From Microbacterium sp. 70-16 (GTDB lineage Bacteria; Actinomycetota; Actinomycetes; Actinomycetales; Microbacteriaceae): a stretch of DNA of 64,000 nt. The stretch lies in NCBI RefSeq assembly GCF_001898315.1, contig NZ_MKTQ01000009.1:139127-203126 (forward strand), given 5' to 3'. The notes under the pieces were generated by a model, which did no database searches, was not told the origin of the DNA, and saw only the letters and a program-made list of their open reading frames with translations. Made by a program: the position numbers and the translations under genes. Positions 41,309 to 51,259 of this stretch are shown piece by piece (position 1 is the first letter of the stretch; each line of letters begins with the position of its first letter).

Positions 41309-41776
41309 TCAGCTCTCGCTGCCGCCGGGAGGTCCGACCAGCAGCAGTACGGCGAACAGGGCGACGACGAGCACGGCGATGAGGCCGAACAGCACCCACG
41401 GGCGCGCGAGGAACCATGCGAGCGGGCGGTCGTACCAGCGCGCGTCCGCGGCGCTCGGCTCGGGCTCGGTGCGCCAGGTACCGGCGAGAAGGCCGCGGCG
41501 GTGCAGCCAAAGTTCGGCCGGGATCGTCGCGTAGGGCACGATCGCGGAGACGAGCGCGGTGATCGTCGGGCCGACCTTCCAGCGGTTGTTGAGCGCGACG
41601 AGGATGACCGTCGCACCGAACGAGAGGAACACGAAACCGTGGATGCCTCCACCGATCGTGACGGCGGGCGCCCAGCCGGTGGTGGCGCGGACGATGAGGC
41701 CGGCGATCAGGAGCGTCCACGAGATCGCCTCGGCGATCGCGAGGGTACGGAACAGAGTCAGGGGATTGCGAAACAC
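41309..41776 (-). CDS. DUF3817 family membrane protein
   Basis: 155-residue membrane protein with about four predicted helices: FRTLAIAEAISWTLLIAGLI, a segment beginning IHGFVFLSFGATVILVALNN, ITALVSAIVPYATIPAELWL, and WVLFGLIAVLVVALFAVLLL near the C-terminus. The DUF3817 signature AEAISW...IHG is visible. The GTG start has TACACT six bases upstream, suggesting leaderless transcription. In other genomes some DUF3817 proteins resemble small transporter or permease-like subunits, but function is unknown. Confidence 0.85.
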   Translation of the reverse strand: MFRNPLTLFRTLAIAEAISWTLLIAGLIVRATTGWAPAVTIGGGIHGFVFLSFGATVILVALNNRWKVGPTITALVSAIVPYATIPAELWLHRRGLLAGTWRTEPEPSAADARWYDRPLAWFLARPWVLFGLIAVLVVALFAVLLLVGPPGGSES

Positions 41777-41778
41777 AC

Positions 41779-41795
41779 CTTCAGTGTACCTGAAG
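41779..41795 (-). promoter_or_regulatory. Palindrome overlapping the DUF3817 -10
   Basis: CTTCAG-TGTAC-CTGAAG is a perfect inverted repeat. On the minus strand TACACT (41788-41783) inside it is the -10 hexamer, six bases before the GTG. A repressor bound here would block the promoter. Confidence 0.5.
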
Positions 41796-42033
41796 CTCTC
41801 ATCGCACTGGAGCGAAAGGCACGGGCGTACGGTGAGTTCACAGACGGCCGAGCCTCGGAGGCACCGCGTGGGCTACTTCATCCTCGTCATCGCACAGACG
41901 GTCATCCGTGGGGACGGTGGCGCACGCGATCGGGTGAGGGGTCGGGGTGGATGCCAATCCATGGGGCGCTCCCGACCAACTGAGCACCCGCAAGCTGGTC
42001 CGCAGCGCCACCCCGCCCTGCTCCGACCAGGAG
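41796..42033. other. Non-coding stretch between DUF3817 gene and nrdF
   Basis: About 240 bases with no supported gene. A short open frame starting GTGGGCTACTTCATCC reads as a hydrophobic start followed by Arg/Gly/Pro-rich sequence and has no ribosome site; I do not call it. The stretch may be the 3' flank of the nrd operon. I see nothing else in it. Confidence 0.5.
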
Positions 42034-42077
42034 AAAGCCCCCGCCGAGCGCTCGTATGAGCGGCTCGCCGGGGGCTT
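42034..42077 (-). terminator. Terminator of the nrdHIEF operon
   Basis: Read on the minus strand, GCCCCCGGCGAGC pairs with GCTCGGCGGGGGC around a GCTCATACGAGC inner stem, followed by TTTCTCC. It starts about 16 bases after the nrdF stop, so it likely terminates the leftward operon. Confidence 0.75.
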
Positions 42078-42092
42078 CTGAGTGGGTGGAGC

Positions 42093-43103
<1,011 letters not shown>

Positions 43104-45260
43104 TCAGAGCATGCAGCTGACGCACTGGTCGAGCTGCGTGCCCTCGAGCGCCATCTGCCGCAGGCGGATGTAGTAGATCGTCTTGATGCCCTTCTTCCAG
43201 GCATAGATCTGGGCCTTGTTGATGTCGCGCGTCGTGGCGGTGTCCTTGAAGAACAGCGTCAGCGACAGGCCCTGGTCGACGTGCTGGGTCGCCGCGGCGT
43301 ACGTGTCGATGACCTTCTCGTAGCCGATCTCGTATGCGTCTTCGTAGTACTCCAGGTTGTCGTTCGTCATGAACGGCGCCGGGTAGTAGACGCGGCCGAT
43401 CTTGCCTTCCTTGCGGATCTCGATCTTCGACGCGATCGGGTGGATCGAGCTCGTCGAGTTGTTGATGTACGAGATCGAACCGGTCGGCGGCACGGCCTGC
43501 AGGTTCTGGTTGTAGATGCCGTGCTGCTGAACGGATGCCTTCAGCTCGGCCCAGTCTTCCTGCGTCGGGATGTGGATGCCTGCGAACAGCTCGGCGACCC
43601 GCTCGGTCTGGGGCACCCACGGGGCATCCGTGTACTTGTCGAAGAACGTCCCCGACGCGTACGTCGAGTCGGCGAAGCCGTCGAAGGCCGTGCCGCGCTC
43701 GATCGCGATCTGGTTCGACGCACGCAACGCGTGGAACAGCACCGTGTAGAAGTAGATGTTCGTGAAGTCGATGCCCTCTTCGGAGCCGTAGCGCACGTGC
43801 TCGCGCGCCAGGAATCCGTGCAGGTTCATCTGACCCAGGCCGATCGCGTGCGAGCGGTCGTTGCCGTCTTCGATCGAGCGGACCGATGCGATGTGGCTCT
43901 GGTCGCTGACCGCGGTCAGCGCACGGATCGAGGTCTCGACGGTGCCGGCGAGGTCCTTGCCGTCCATCGCGAGCGCGATGTTCATCGACCCGAGGTTGCA
44001 GGAGATGTCCTTGCCGATCTCGGCGTAGGAGAGGTCTTCGTTGTACGTCGTCGGCGTGTTCACCTGCAGGATCTCGCTGCACAGGTTCGACATGTTGATC
44101 CGACCCTTGATCGGGTTGGCCTTGTTCACCGTGTCCTCGAACATGATGTACGGGTAGCCCGACTCGAACTGGATCTCGGCGAGGGTCTGGAAGAACTCGC
44201 GCGCGTTGATCTTCGTCTTCTTGATGCGCGCGTCGTCGACCATCTCGCGGTACTTCTCGGTCACCGAGATGTCGCCGAACGGCACCCCGTAGACCTTCTC
44301 GACGTCGTACGGCGAGAAGAGGTACATGTCCTCGCCGCCCCGCGCGAGCTCGAACGTGATGTCGGGGATGACGACACCGAGCGAGAGCGTCTTGATGCGG
44401 ATCTTCTCGTCGGCGTTCTCACGCTTCGTGTCGAGGAAGCGCAGGATGTCGGGGTGGTGCGCCGACAGGTACACGGCGCCGGCGCCCTGACGCGCACCGA
44501 GCTGGTTGGCGTAGCTGAAGCTGTCTTCGAGCAGCTTCATGACGGGGATGATGCCGCTGGACTGGTTCTCGATCTGCTTGATCGGGGCGCCCGCTTCGCG
44601 GATGTTGGAGAGCAGCAGCGCGACACCGCCACCGCGCTTGGACAGCTGCAGGGCCGAGTTGATGCCGCGGGCGATCGACTCCATGTTGTCTTCGATGCGC
44701 AGCAGGAAGCAGCTGACGAGCTCGCCGCGCTGTGCCTTGCCCGTGTTGAGGAAGGTGGGCGTCGCGGGCTGGAAACGGCCCGAGATGATCTCGTCGACGA
44801 GGGCCGTCGCCAGCTGCTGGTCACCGTCGGCGAGGCCGAGCGCCGTCATGACGACGCGGTCTTCGAACCGCTCGAGGTAGCGCTTGCCGTCGAAGGTCTT
44901 CAGCGTGTAGCTCGTGTAGTACTTGAACGCGCCCAGGAACGTCTCGAAGCGGAACTTCGCGGCGTACGCGCGGTCGTTGAGGCGCTGGATGAACTCGAAC
45001 GGGTACTTCTCGAGCACGGCGCCCTCGTAGTACTCCTTCTCGACGAGGTAGTCGAGGCGCTCCTTGAGCGAGTGGAAGAACACCGTGTTCTGGTTGACGT
45101 GCTGCAGGAAGTACTCCCGCGCGGCACGCTTGTCGGCGTCGAACTGGATCTGCCCGTCCTCGCCGTACAGGTTCAGCATCGCGTTGAGGGCGTGGAAGTC
45201 CAGTCCCTCGAATCGCGCATCGGTCTTGAAGGTCGCCTGAGTCACTGCTGTGTCCACCAT
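43104..45260 (-). CDS. nrdE: Class Ib ribonucleotide reductase, large subunit NrdE
   Basis: Catalytic subunit converting ribonucleoside diphosphates to deoxy forms; 718 residues. The active-site cysteine of the half-cystine pair lies in [13 protein letters not shown], the thiyl radical cysteine in [10 protein letters not shown], and the shuttle cysteines in the C-terminal DQCVSCML. The [20 protein letters not shown] segment is conserved. No ATP-cone is present, as expected for class Ib. It overlaps the nrdI end by 19 bases. Confidence 0.97.
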   Translation of the reverse strand: MVDTAVTQATFKTDARFEGLDFHALNAMLNLYGEDGQIQFDADKRAAREYFLQHVNQNTVFFHSLKERLDYLVEKEYYEGAVLEKYPFEFIQRLNDRAYAAKFRFETFLGAFKYYTSYTLKTFDGKRYLERFEDRVVMTALGLADGDQQLATALVDEIISGRFQPATPTFLNTGKAQRGELVSCFLLRIEDNMESIARGINSALQLSKRGGGVALLLSNIREAGAPIKQIENQSSGIIPVMKLLEDSFSYANQLGARQGAGAVYLSAHHPDILRFLDTKRENADEKIRIKTLSLGVVIPDITFELARGGEDMYLFSPYDVEKVYGVPFGDISVTEKYREMVDDARIKKTKINAREFFQTLAEIQFESGYPYIMFEDTVNKANPIKGRINMSNLCSEILQVNTPTTYNEDLSYAEIGKDISCNLGSMNIALAMDGKDLAGTVETSIRALTAVSDQSHIASVRSIEDGNDRSHAIGLGQMNLHGFLAREHVRYGSEEGIDFTNIYFYTVLFHALRASNQIAIERGTAFDGFADSTYASGTFFDKYTDAPWVPQTERVAELFAGIHIPTQEDWAELKASVQQHGIYNQNLQAVPPTGSISYINNSTSSIHPIASKIEIRKEGKIGRVYYPAPFMTNDNLEYYEDAYEIGYEKVIDTYAAATQHVDQGLSLTLFFKDTATTRDINKAQIYAWKKGIKTIYYIRLRQMALEGTQLDQCVSCML

Positions 45261-45673
45261 CGTTCCAATCCGTCGCTCACCCGTGCGACGTCGTCTGGCG
45301 TGCCGAAGAGTTCAAGCCGGTACAAGTGCGGCACGGTGCACTTGCGGCTGATGATGTCGCCGGCGGCACAGTAGTGCTCGCCGAAATTCGTGTTGCCCGC
45401 GGAGATCACTCCGCGGATCAGGCGTCTGTTGTTCTCGTCGTTGAGAAAGCGGATCACCTGCTTGGGAACGGCGCCCTTCTCCACACCCCTGCCCTGACCG
45501 CCCCCGTAGGTCGGGGTGACGAGCACGAAGGGCTCGTCGACCTCGATCTTCGGGTCAGCGGCGGTCAGTGGGATGCGCAGGGCCGGGAGCCCCAGTTTCT
45601 CGATGAAACGCGCCGTGTTGCCCGACACGCTCGAGAAGTAGACGAGCAGCGGCGCGCTCGTCGCGAGTCGCAT
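45242..45673 (-). CDS. nrdI: NrdI flavodoxin
   Basis: 143-residue flavodoxin-like protein for NrdF cofactor assembly. [20 protein letters not shown] binds FMN phosphate; [20 protein letters not shown] and [20 protein letters not shown] are the further conserved loops. Order and overlap with nrdE match the class Ib operon. The small gap to nrdH suggests co-transcription. Confidence 0.95.
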   Translation of the reverse strand: MRLATSAPLLVYFSSVSGNTARFIEKLGLPALRIPLTAADPKIEVDEPFVLVTPTYGGGQGRGVEKGAVPKQVIRFLNDENNRRLIRGVISAGNTNFGEHYCAAGDIISRKCTVPHLYRLELFGTPDDVARVSDGLERWWTQQ

Positions 45674-45705
45674 AGTTCACCCCGGTACCTGAGCGTCGTC
45701 GAAGG

Positions 45706-45939
45706 TCAAGCCAGACGGCTGGCGAGCTCGTCGATCTTGTCGGGACGGAAGCCCGACCAGTGGTCCTCGTCCGTGACGACGACCGGTGCCTGCAGGTAGC
45801 CGAGTGACTTGACGTGCTCGAGCGCCGCAGGGTCCTCGGAAAGGTCGAGGACCTCGTAATCGATGCCCTTCGAGTCCAGTGCCCGGTACGTCGCGTTGCA
45901 CTGCACGCACGACGGCTTCGTGTAAACCGTGATCGCCAT
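45706..45939 (-). CDS. nrdH: NrdH-redoxin
   Basis: Glutaredoxin-like electron donor for NrdEF; 77 residues. MAITVYTKPSCVQCNATYRA carries the CVQC redox centre; WSGFRPDKIDELASRL is the conserved C-terminal motif that sets NrdH apart from glutaredoxin. ATG 45939 was selected because it gives the canonical start and has GAGAACGGA upstream; the open frame continues further up without homology. First gene of the nrd operon. Confidence 0.95.
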   Translation of the reverse strand: MAITVYTKPSCVQCNATYRALDSKGIDYEVLDLSEDPAALEHVKSLGYLQAPVVVTDEDHWSGFRPDKIDELASRLA

Positions 45940-45999
45940 ATCGATCCGTTCTCCCCTCAATCTCCACCCGTATGTCCGACAGTGCCCTGCCGGGAGTCC

Positions 46000-46064
46000 A
46001 ATACTACATATGGGTACCGACACCTTCCAGCACCACAAGGGCTAGTAGTTACAAGAGTGTAGTT
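46000..46064 (-). promoter_or_regulatory. Possible NrdR boxes upstream of nrdH
   Basis: AATACTACATATGGG (46000-46014) and GTTACAAGAGTGTAGTT (46048-46064) partly resemble the NrdR box consensus (ACACnATATnTnGTGT-like). Their spacing of about 47 bases is wider than the usual three helical turns, so the call is weak. Confidence 0.3.
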
Positions 46065-46245
46065 TTGCACCGCTCTCCCCAGGTACAACACATCTTCTCC
46101 ACCGTTTCATCCACATGTCGGCATCGCGCTAGAAGCCTGGAAAACGGCTGAATCACGCGAGATTCACGGATGCCTCGGGCATCCATCCACAGGCGCGACG
46201 CTACGCGGGGCCTCCGACACCGGATCTTCTGTGGATAGTGCGCTT

Positions 46246-46275
46246 CGGCGTGTCGCGGCGTGTCGCGGCGTGTCG
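46246..46275. repeat. Three tandem copies of CGGCGTGTCG
   Basis: The decamer CGGCGTGTCG is repeated exactly three times without spacers in the nrd/MFS intergenic region. Ten bases is one helical turn, so the copies lie on one DNA face. Confidence 0.85.
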
Positions 46276-46344
46276 CTCGCGCGGCACCTTTCAGACCCGG
46301 CCCGCTCATGCGCCGATGTCTGCCGCGACCGGTAGCGTTGAGGG

Positions 46345-47568
46345 GTGGCGGGATATCGGGACTTGCTGCGCACCTCCGGGGTCGCGCGGATCATCGCGGC
46401 ACAGCTGACGGCACGCTTCCCCAACGGCATGACGAGCCTCGCGATCCTGCTGCACGTCGAGAACCAGACCGGCTCCTACGGCGCCGCCGGTCTCGTGCTG
46501 GCGGCGGCTTCGCTCGGCCAGGCCGTGTCGGGCCCGGTCACCAGTCGCTGGATGGGCATCTGGGGCATCCGCCGCGTCCTCACCCTCACGACCGCCGTGT
46601 GCGCGCTCGCGCTGCTCGCGATGGCGCTGATCCCGATGGGCATCCCGGGGTACATGGTGTTCGGACTGCTGGCGGGACTGTCGACACCGCCCGTGCAGTC
46701 GGCGGCGCGCACGATCTACCCGAAGCTCGTCAACGCCCGCCAACTCACTGCACTGTTCTCGCTCGATGCGAGCCTGCAGGAGATCATCTGGATCCTCGCG
46801 CCCGTGCTCATCACGCTCGTCGCGACGCAGGTGGGCACGGTGCCCGGCCTGCTGCTGATCGTGACGATCATGGTGCTCGGCGGCGCGTGGTTCATCCTCT
46901 CCCCCGAGGTGGGGCGGGTGCGCATCCCCCGCAGCCGGCGCGCGTTCGGGCGGGTGCTCGGAAAGCCCGTCGTGCTGCTCGCGACCGTCATCGGGTTCCT
47001 GCTCATCGGTGCCTGCGCCGCGGTCGAGGCCGCCGTCGTCGCGACGTTCGACCACGGCGGGCTCGAGGCCGGTCTCGTCCTCGCGGTGTTCTCGGTCGGC
47101 AGCCTCGCGGGCGGTCTGGCCTTCGGGCACATTCCGATCGGACCGTGGGCGATGGCGCGGCGCCTCACCGTCGTCGCGGTCGGCCTCACCGCGGCCGTGT
47201 TCTTCGTGAACGAGATCTCCGCCGCGACACCCTGGTGGGTGGCCGCGTGCCTCATCGTCGCGGGCGTGGGCGTCGCGCCCGCTCTCGCCGTCATGTTCGC
47301 GATGACCTCGGCATCCGTCAAGTTCAGTGAAACGGCAGAGGCCTACGGCTGGATCGGCACCGGTCAGCTGCTTGGCGCGGCGCTCGGGTCGTCGATCGCG
47401 GGGTTCCTCATCGACGGCGTCGGCCAGGCGGGCGCGTACGCGGCAGCGGGCGGCTTCGCGATCGTCGGCGCGCTCGTCGCGATCACGTTCGTGCGCGGCT
47501 TCCCCGATCTGCGCGGCCGCGACGCGAGCCCGATCCCCGACACCGAACCGGTGCCGGTTATCACGTGA
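46345..47568 (+). CDS. MFS transporter
   Basis: 407-residue membrane protein with about 12 hydrophobic helices. It starts MAGYRDLLRTSGVARIIAAQ and has LARFPNGMTSLAILL-like and VSGPVTSRWMGIWGIRRVLT segments, the latter a degenerate motif A. The C-terminus is short and charged. TAGCGT six bases before the GTG implies a leaderless transcript. Substrate unknown; drug or sugar efflux is common in this branch. Confidence 0.85.
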   Translation: MAGYRDLLRTSGVARIIAAQLTARFPNGMTSLAILLHVENQTGSYGAAGLVLAAASLGQAVSGPVTSRWMGIWGIRRVLTLTTAVCALALLAMALIPMGIPGYMVFGLLAGLSTPPVQSAARTIYPKLVNARQLTALFSLDASLQEIIWILAPVLITLVATQVGTVPGLLLIVTIMVLGGAWFILSPEVGRVRIPRSRRAFGRVLGKPVVLLATVIGFLLIGACAAVEAAVVATFDHGGLEAGLVLAVFSVGSLAGGLAFGHIPIGPWAMARRLTVVAVGLTAAVFFVNEISAATPWWVAACLIVAGVGVAPALAVMFAMTSASVKFSETAEAYGWIGTGQLLGAALGSSIAGFLIDGVGQAGAYAAAGGFAIVGALVAITFVRGFPDLRGRDASPIPDTEPVPVIT

Positions 47569-47608
47569 CGCGCTGAATCTCCCGGCGCTCGACCGGGGTG
47601 AACGCGCC

Positions 47609-48013
47609 TCAGGCGATGCGGTGCAGCAGCTCCAGCACGGCCAGAGCGTACGCGTCGGCCGGCTCGGGATGCTCGAAGACGTGGGGTTCGCCGCGCACGG
47701 AGATCTCGACGCGGTAGGTGTCGGCCAGTCGCACGAGCGAGCGGAAGGCGCCGCGCAGCAGCTCGCGCAGCTGGTCCTCGCGCGGCAGCCACAGCGCATC
47801 CTCGAGCGCGACGGAGTCGAGTGCCCACTCGGTCGTGCCGTTGAACGCGAGGATCGTGCCGGTCGGGTAGCGGCGCGGCTCGATCGTCATCTCGCTCACG
47901 GTGAAGACGTCGGCCTCGAACTCGGGCTCGTCGAGCTGGAAGCGGTCGCCGGATGCCGGGTGCCAGACGAGACCCGCGGCGCGCAGCGCGAGCGCGGCAT
48001 CCGTCGAGATCAT
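47609..48013 (-). CDS. Conserved hypothetical protein, actinobacterial
   Basis: 134-residue soluble protein starting MISTDAALALRAAGLVWHPA. It contains GDRFQLDEPEFEADVFTVSE, YPTGTILAFNGTTEWALDSV and LWLPREDQLRELLRGAFRSL. I recall proteins of this type in Microbacteriaceae, sometimes labelled as pilus-assembly CpaE-like; nothing seen here supports that label. A CAGGAT hexamer is six bases before the ATG. It faces the MFS gene and is divergent from the acyl-CoA dehydrogenase gene. Confidence 0.75.
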   Translation of the reverse strand: MISTDAALALRAAGLVWHPASGDRFQLDEPEFEADVFTVSEMTIEPRRYPTGTILAFNGTTEWALDSVALEDALWLPREDQLRELLRGAFRSLVRLADTYRVEISVRGEPHVFEHPEPADAYALAVLELLHRIA

Positions 48014-48060
48014 CTCTCCATCCTGCCCGCCTCGCGCCGCTTCGGGGCCAGGATGGAAGG

Positions 48061-49224
48061 GTGAGCACCTTCGACCCCGCCGTCCACCTGCCCGACGATC
48101 TGCTCGAGCGCATCCGATCGCGCGCCGCGGCGGTGGATGCCGAGAACCGCTTCCCCGACGAGGATCTCGCGGAGTTGACGGATGCCGGATACCTCGCGCT
48201 CCTCGTTCCCACCGAGCTCGGCGGTGCGGGCCTGGGACTTGCCGAGGTCACGGTGCTGCAGCAGCGCCTGGCATCCGCCGCCCCGGCGACAGCCCTCGCG
48301 ATCAACATGCACCTGGTGTGGACCGGTGTCGCGAAGGTGCTCGCCGATCGCGGCATCGACACGCTGCGGTTCGTGCAGGAGGGCGCCGTCGCGGGCGAGG
48401 TGTTCGCGTTCGGGATCAGCGAGGCCTGCAACGACCTCGTGCTGTTCGGCAGCGACACCGCGGCTGTGCCGCGGGGCGACGGCTCGTACGCGTTCACCGG
48501 CACGAAGATCTTCACCTCGCTCGGGCCGGTGTGGACCCAGCTGGGCCTGCACGGCCTCGACACGACCTCGCCGGATGCCCCGCAGATGGTCTACGCGTTC
48601 GTCCCGCGGACGGATGCCGTCGTCACCCGCGACGACTGGGACACCGTCGGCATGCGCGGCACGCAGTCGCGCACGACCGAGCTGCACGGCGTCGTCGCCC
48701 CCGCCGACCGGGTCGTGCGGCGCGTGGCGCCGGGGCCGAACCCCGACCCGATCGTGTTCGGGATCTTCAGCGTGTTCGAGATCCTGCTCGCGTCTGTCTA
48801 TACGGGCGTCGCGCGCCGAGCGCTCGACCTCGCGGTCGAGACTGCGAAGAAGCGGACCTCGAAGAAGACGGGCCTCGCCTACAGCGACGACCCCGACATC
48901 CGGTGGCGCGTCGCCGAGATGGCACTCGCGTACGACGCGATGCTCCCCCAGATCGCCGCTCTCGCGGCCGACGTCGACGGCCGCGCCGACCATGGCGGAT
49001 TGTGGTTCGCGAAGCTGTCGGGCCTCAAGCACCGCGCGGCCGTGGCCGCCAAGGGCATCGTCGACGAGGCGATGCTCGTCGCGGGCGGCTCGTCGTACTT
49101 CACCCGCTCCGAGCTCGGCCGCCTGTATCGCGACGTGCTCGCCGGGCTCTTCCACCCATCCGACCCCGAATCGGCGCACTCGACAGTCGCCGCCGCGTGG
49201 CTCGGGCCGGTGTCGGGCGGCTGA
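48061..49224 (+). CDS. Acyl-CoA dehydrogenase family protein
   Basis: FAD-dependent dehydrogenase of 387 residues. The N-terminal helical domain has LTDAGYLALLVPTELGGAGL, the middle beta domain VFAFGISEACNDLVLFGS and YAFTGTKIFTSLGPVWTQLG, and the C-terminal helical domain MLVAGGSSYFTRSELGRLYR. The usual catalytic Glu cannot be fixed by reading. Substrate could be a branched or cyclic acyl-CoA, or a nitroalkane/sulfur compound as in other distant members. The GTG start is preceded by CAGGAT six bases upstream. Confidence 0.88.
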   Translation: MSTFDPAVHLPDDLLERIRSRAAAVDAENRFPDEDLAELTDAGYLALLVPTELGGAGLGLAEVTVLQQRLASAAPATALAINMHLVWTGVAKVLADRGIDTLRFVQEGAVAGEVFAFGISEACNDLVLFGSDTAAVPRGDGSYAFTGTKIFTSLGPVWTQLGLHGLDTTSPDAPQMVYAFVPRTDAVVTRDDWDTVGMRGTQSRTTELHGVVAPADRVVRRVAPGPNPDPIVFGIFSVFEILLASVYTGVARRALDLAVETAKKRTSKKTGLAYSDDPDIRWRVAEMALAYDAMLPQIAALAADVDGRADHGGLWFAKLSGLKHRAAVAAKGIVDEAMLVAGGSSYFTRSELGRLYRDVLAGLFHPSDPESAHSTVAAAWLGPVSGG

Positions 49225-49252
49225 GCGGCCGCCCCGCGCCCCGCGCCCGAGC

Positions 49253-49525
49253 TCAGCGGGTCTCGAGGTCGTACGCCTTCAGCAGCTCGACGACGGCCTG
49301 GTCGCGCTGCTCGCCGCCTTCAGCGAACATGTGGGCGACGTGGGTGCGCAGGTGGTTCTCGATCAGCAGCTTGTCGAGCGAGGCGAGCGCCTTCTGGATC
49401 GCCCGGGACTGGGCGATCATGTCCATGCAGTAGTCCTCGTTCTCGATCATCCGGGCGAGCCCGCGAACCTGCCCCTCGATGATCGCGGTGCGGTGCAGGG
49501 CGCGCTTCTTGATGTCGTCGATCAC
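49253..49525 (-). CDS. CsoR-like metal-sensing transcriptional regulator
   Basis: 90-residue four-helix repressor of the CsoR/RcnR (DUF156) family. Sequence VIDDIKKRALHRTAIIEGQV then RGLARMIENEDYCMDMIAQS. The metal-site positions are Cys33, His58 and His62; in the copper sensor CsoR the last is Cys, so this is a Cys-His-His variant. The start is a GTG at 49525, with TATCCT six bases upstream (leaderless). It lies divergent from a DUF445 gene, and no obvious metal exporter is adjacent. Confidence 0.88.
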   Translation of the reverse strand: MIDDIKKRALHRTAIIEGQVRGLARMIENEDYCMDMIAQSRAIQKALASLDKLLIENHLRTHVAHMFAEGGEQRDQAVVELLKAYDLETR

Positions 49526-49574
49526 GTCGCCAGGATACGCGCCCCGCGGAGGACGTCGTGCGAGACTGACGGAC

Positions 49575-50846
49575 ATGCCGCGCACCCCCACCGAGCTTCT
49601 GAGCCCCGCTGACCGCGAGCGACGCCGCTCGCTGCAGGTCATGAAGGGCGTCGCGCTCGGTGCACTCCTGTTCATGGCGGTCGTCTTCGTCGTGGCGTTC
49701 GTGCTGCAGGAGCGCTTCACCTGGCTCGCCTACGTGCGGGCCGCAGCAGAGGGCGGCATGGTCGGCGCGCTCGCCGACTGGTTCGCCGTGACGGCGCTGT
49801 TCCGACATCCGCTGGGCATCCCGATCCCACACACGGCGATCATCCCGAAGCGCAAGGACGAGATCGGCCGCAGCCTCGGCGAGTTCATCGAAACCAACTT
49901 CCTCGCGGGCGAGGTCGTACGCACCAAGCTCGAGTCGACCGCGATCGCGACGGCGGCAGGCGCCTGGCTGCGCGACCCCGAGCACGCCGACCTCGTCTCG
50001 CGCGAGGCGTCGACGATGGCATCCGGCATTCTGCGGGCGCTCAGCGACGACGAGGTTCAGGACCTCATCGGCGACCTCGCGCGCGAGCACCTGCTGAGCC
50101 CGCAGTGGGCGCCGACGATCGGCGGATGGCTCGAGCGGGTCGTGGATGCCGGGGCGCACGAGGGCGCCGTCGACCTCGCCGTCGACAGCCTCGCGACGTG
50201 GCTGCGCGCGAACCGCGAGTCGTTCAGCGGGCTGGTCTCGCGCCGCCTGCCGTCGTGGGTGCCGTCGGTCGCGATGCGGCTCGTCGACGACACGGTCTAC
50301 AACGAGGCGGTCAAGTTCGCCGCGGCCGTGCAGGCCGATCCCGATCACCCCGCCCGCCACGCCGTCGACGGCTATCTGTCGCGCCTGGCCGGAAACCTGC
50401 AGCACGATCCGACCACGATCGCGCGGCTGGAAGACGCCAAGAGCGCCGTCTTCGACAGTCCGCGCGTGCGCGAACTGGCCGCCGAGGCGTGGAACACCGC
50501 GAAGGCGGGGCTGCTGAAGAGCCTCGCCGATCCTGACAGCGCGCTGCGCCGCCGGGTCACCGCGGCGCTCGTCGAGATCGGCGACCGGCTCGCGACCGAT
50601 GAGGCCCTGCAGCAGCGCGTCGACACGCGCATCGCGGATGCCGCGGTGTTCCTCGTCGACCGCTACCGGCACGACATCGCCTCGATCATCACCGACACGG
50701 TCGAGAAGTGGGACCCGGCCGAGACCACGGAGAAGATCGAGCTCATGGTCGGCCGCGACCTCCAGTACATCCGCCTGAACGGCACGATCGTGGGCGCCCT
50801 CGCGGGCCTCGCGATCTTCGCCGTCGCGCACGCCGTGCTGGGGTGA
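49575..50846 (+). CDS. DUF445 membrane-associated protein
   Basis: 423-residue protein with an N-terminal helix (KGVALGALLFMAVVFVVAFV) and a C-terminal helix (GTIVGALAGLAIFAVAHAVL). The region between them is a long helical repeat structure. GGMVGALADWFAVTALFRHP followed by LGIPIPHTAIIPKRKDEIGR is the DUF445 signature, as in E. coli YjiN. Family function is unknown. I chose ATG 49575, the first residue of the standard start MPRTPTELLSPADRERRRSL. Confidence 0.88.
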   Translation: MPRTPTELLSPADRERRRSLQVMKGVALGALLFMAVVFVVAFVLQERFTWLAYVRAAAEGGMVGALADWFAVTALFRHPLGIPIPHTAIIPKRKDEIGRSLGEFIETNFLAGEVVRTKLESTAIATAAGAWLRDPEHADLVSREASTMASGILRALSDDEVQDLIGDLAREHLLSPQWAPTIGGWLERVVDAGAHEGAVDLAVDSLATWLRANRESFSGLVSRRLPSWVPSVAMRLVDDTVYNEAVKFAAAVQADPDHPARHAVDGYLSRLAGNLQHDPTTIARLEDAKSAVFDSPRVRELAAEAWNTAKAGLLKSLADPDSALRRRVTAALVEIGDRLATDEALQQRVDTRIADAAVFLVDRYRHDIASIITDTVEKWDPAETTEKIELMVGRDLQYIRLNGTIVGALAGLAIFAVAHAVLG

Positions 50847-50911
50847 CGCACGGGGTAACGCACGGCTCGGTGCCTGTACGCGCCCGGCGCCCGCGGAGTA
50901 GCGTGGCAAGC

Positions 50912-51259
50912 GTGAGCGACGCGCCCGCCGACCAGTTGTTGTTCACCTACGGCACCCTCCAATATGCCGAGGTGCAGCTCGACACGTTCGGGCGCCTGGT
51001 CGCCGGCGAGGCGGACACGCTGCCGGGGTACACGATCGACTACGCCGAGATCGACGACCAGCGCGTGAAGGATGTCTCGGGCCTGTCGGTCCACCCGATC
51101 CTGCGCGAGACGGGCAACCCGCTCGACAAGGTCGTCGGCCGCGTGCTGCACATCACGGCCGATGAGCTCGATGCCGCCGACGAGTACGAGGTGTCGCTGT
51201 ATCGCCGCATCGCGGTGACGCTCGCGAGCGGCTACACCGCCTGGGTCTACGTCGGCTGA
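50912..51259 (+). CDS. Gamma-glutamylcyclotransferase-like protein (AIG2/GGCT family)
   Basis: 115-residue cyclotransferase-fold protein. LLFTYGTLQYAEVQLDTFGR carries the Y-G-[ST]-L substrate-binding loop, and GRVLHITADELDAADEYEVS contains the catalytic Glu region. TAGCGT lies seven bases before the GTG, implying a leaderless mRNA. Its stop overlaps the ATG of hutG. The real substrate of bacterial members is often unknown. Confidence 0.88.
   Translation: MSDAPADQLLFTYGTLQYAEVQLDTFGRLVAGEADTLPGYTIDYAEIDDQRVKDVSGLSVHPILRETGNPLDKVVGRVLHITADELDAADEYEVSLYRRIAVTLASGYTAWVYVG

Larger units (their letters stand above)
45940..46344. other. 405-base intergenic region upstream of nrdH
   Basis: No gene is supported. 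It holds the probable nrdH promoter (TAGTAT on the minus strand at 46006-46001), two weak NrdR-box-like sites, a tandem of three identical 10-mers at 46246-46275, and the leaderless promoter of the rightward MFS gene (TAGCGT at 46333-46338). The part at 46030-46160 is comparatively A+T-rich. Confidence 0.6.

Noticed and set aside
41559..42059. Plus-strand frame reaching into the DUF3817-nrdF gap
   Set aside because: First half is antisense to DUF3817, second half is Arg/Pro/Gly-rich with no ribosome site; the hydrophobic start VGYFILVIAQ alone is not enough.
47609..48013. Pilus-assembly protein CpaE label
   Set aside because: The 134-residue sequence has no ATPase motifs, so the name found on similar proteins is not supported.
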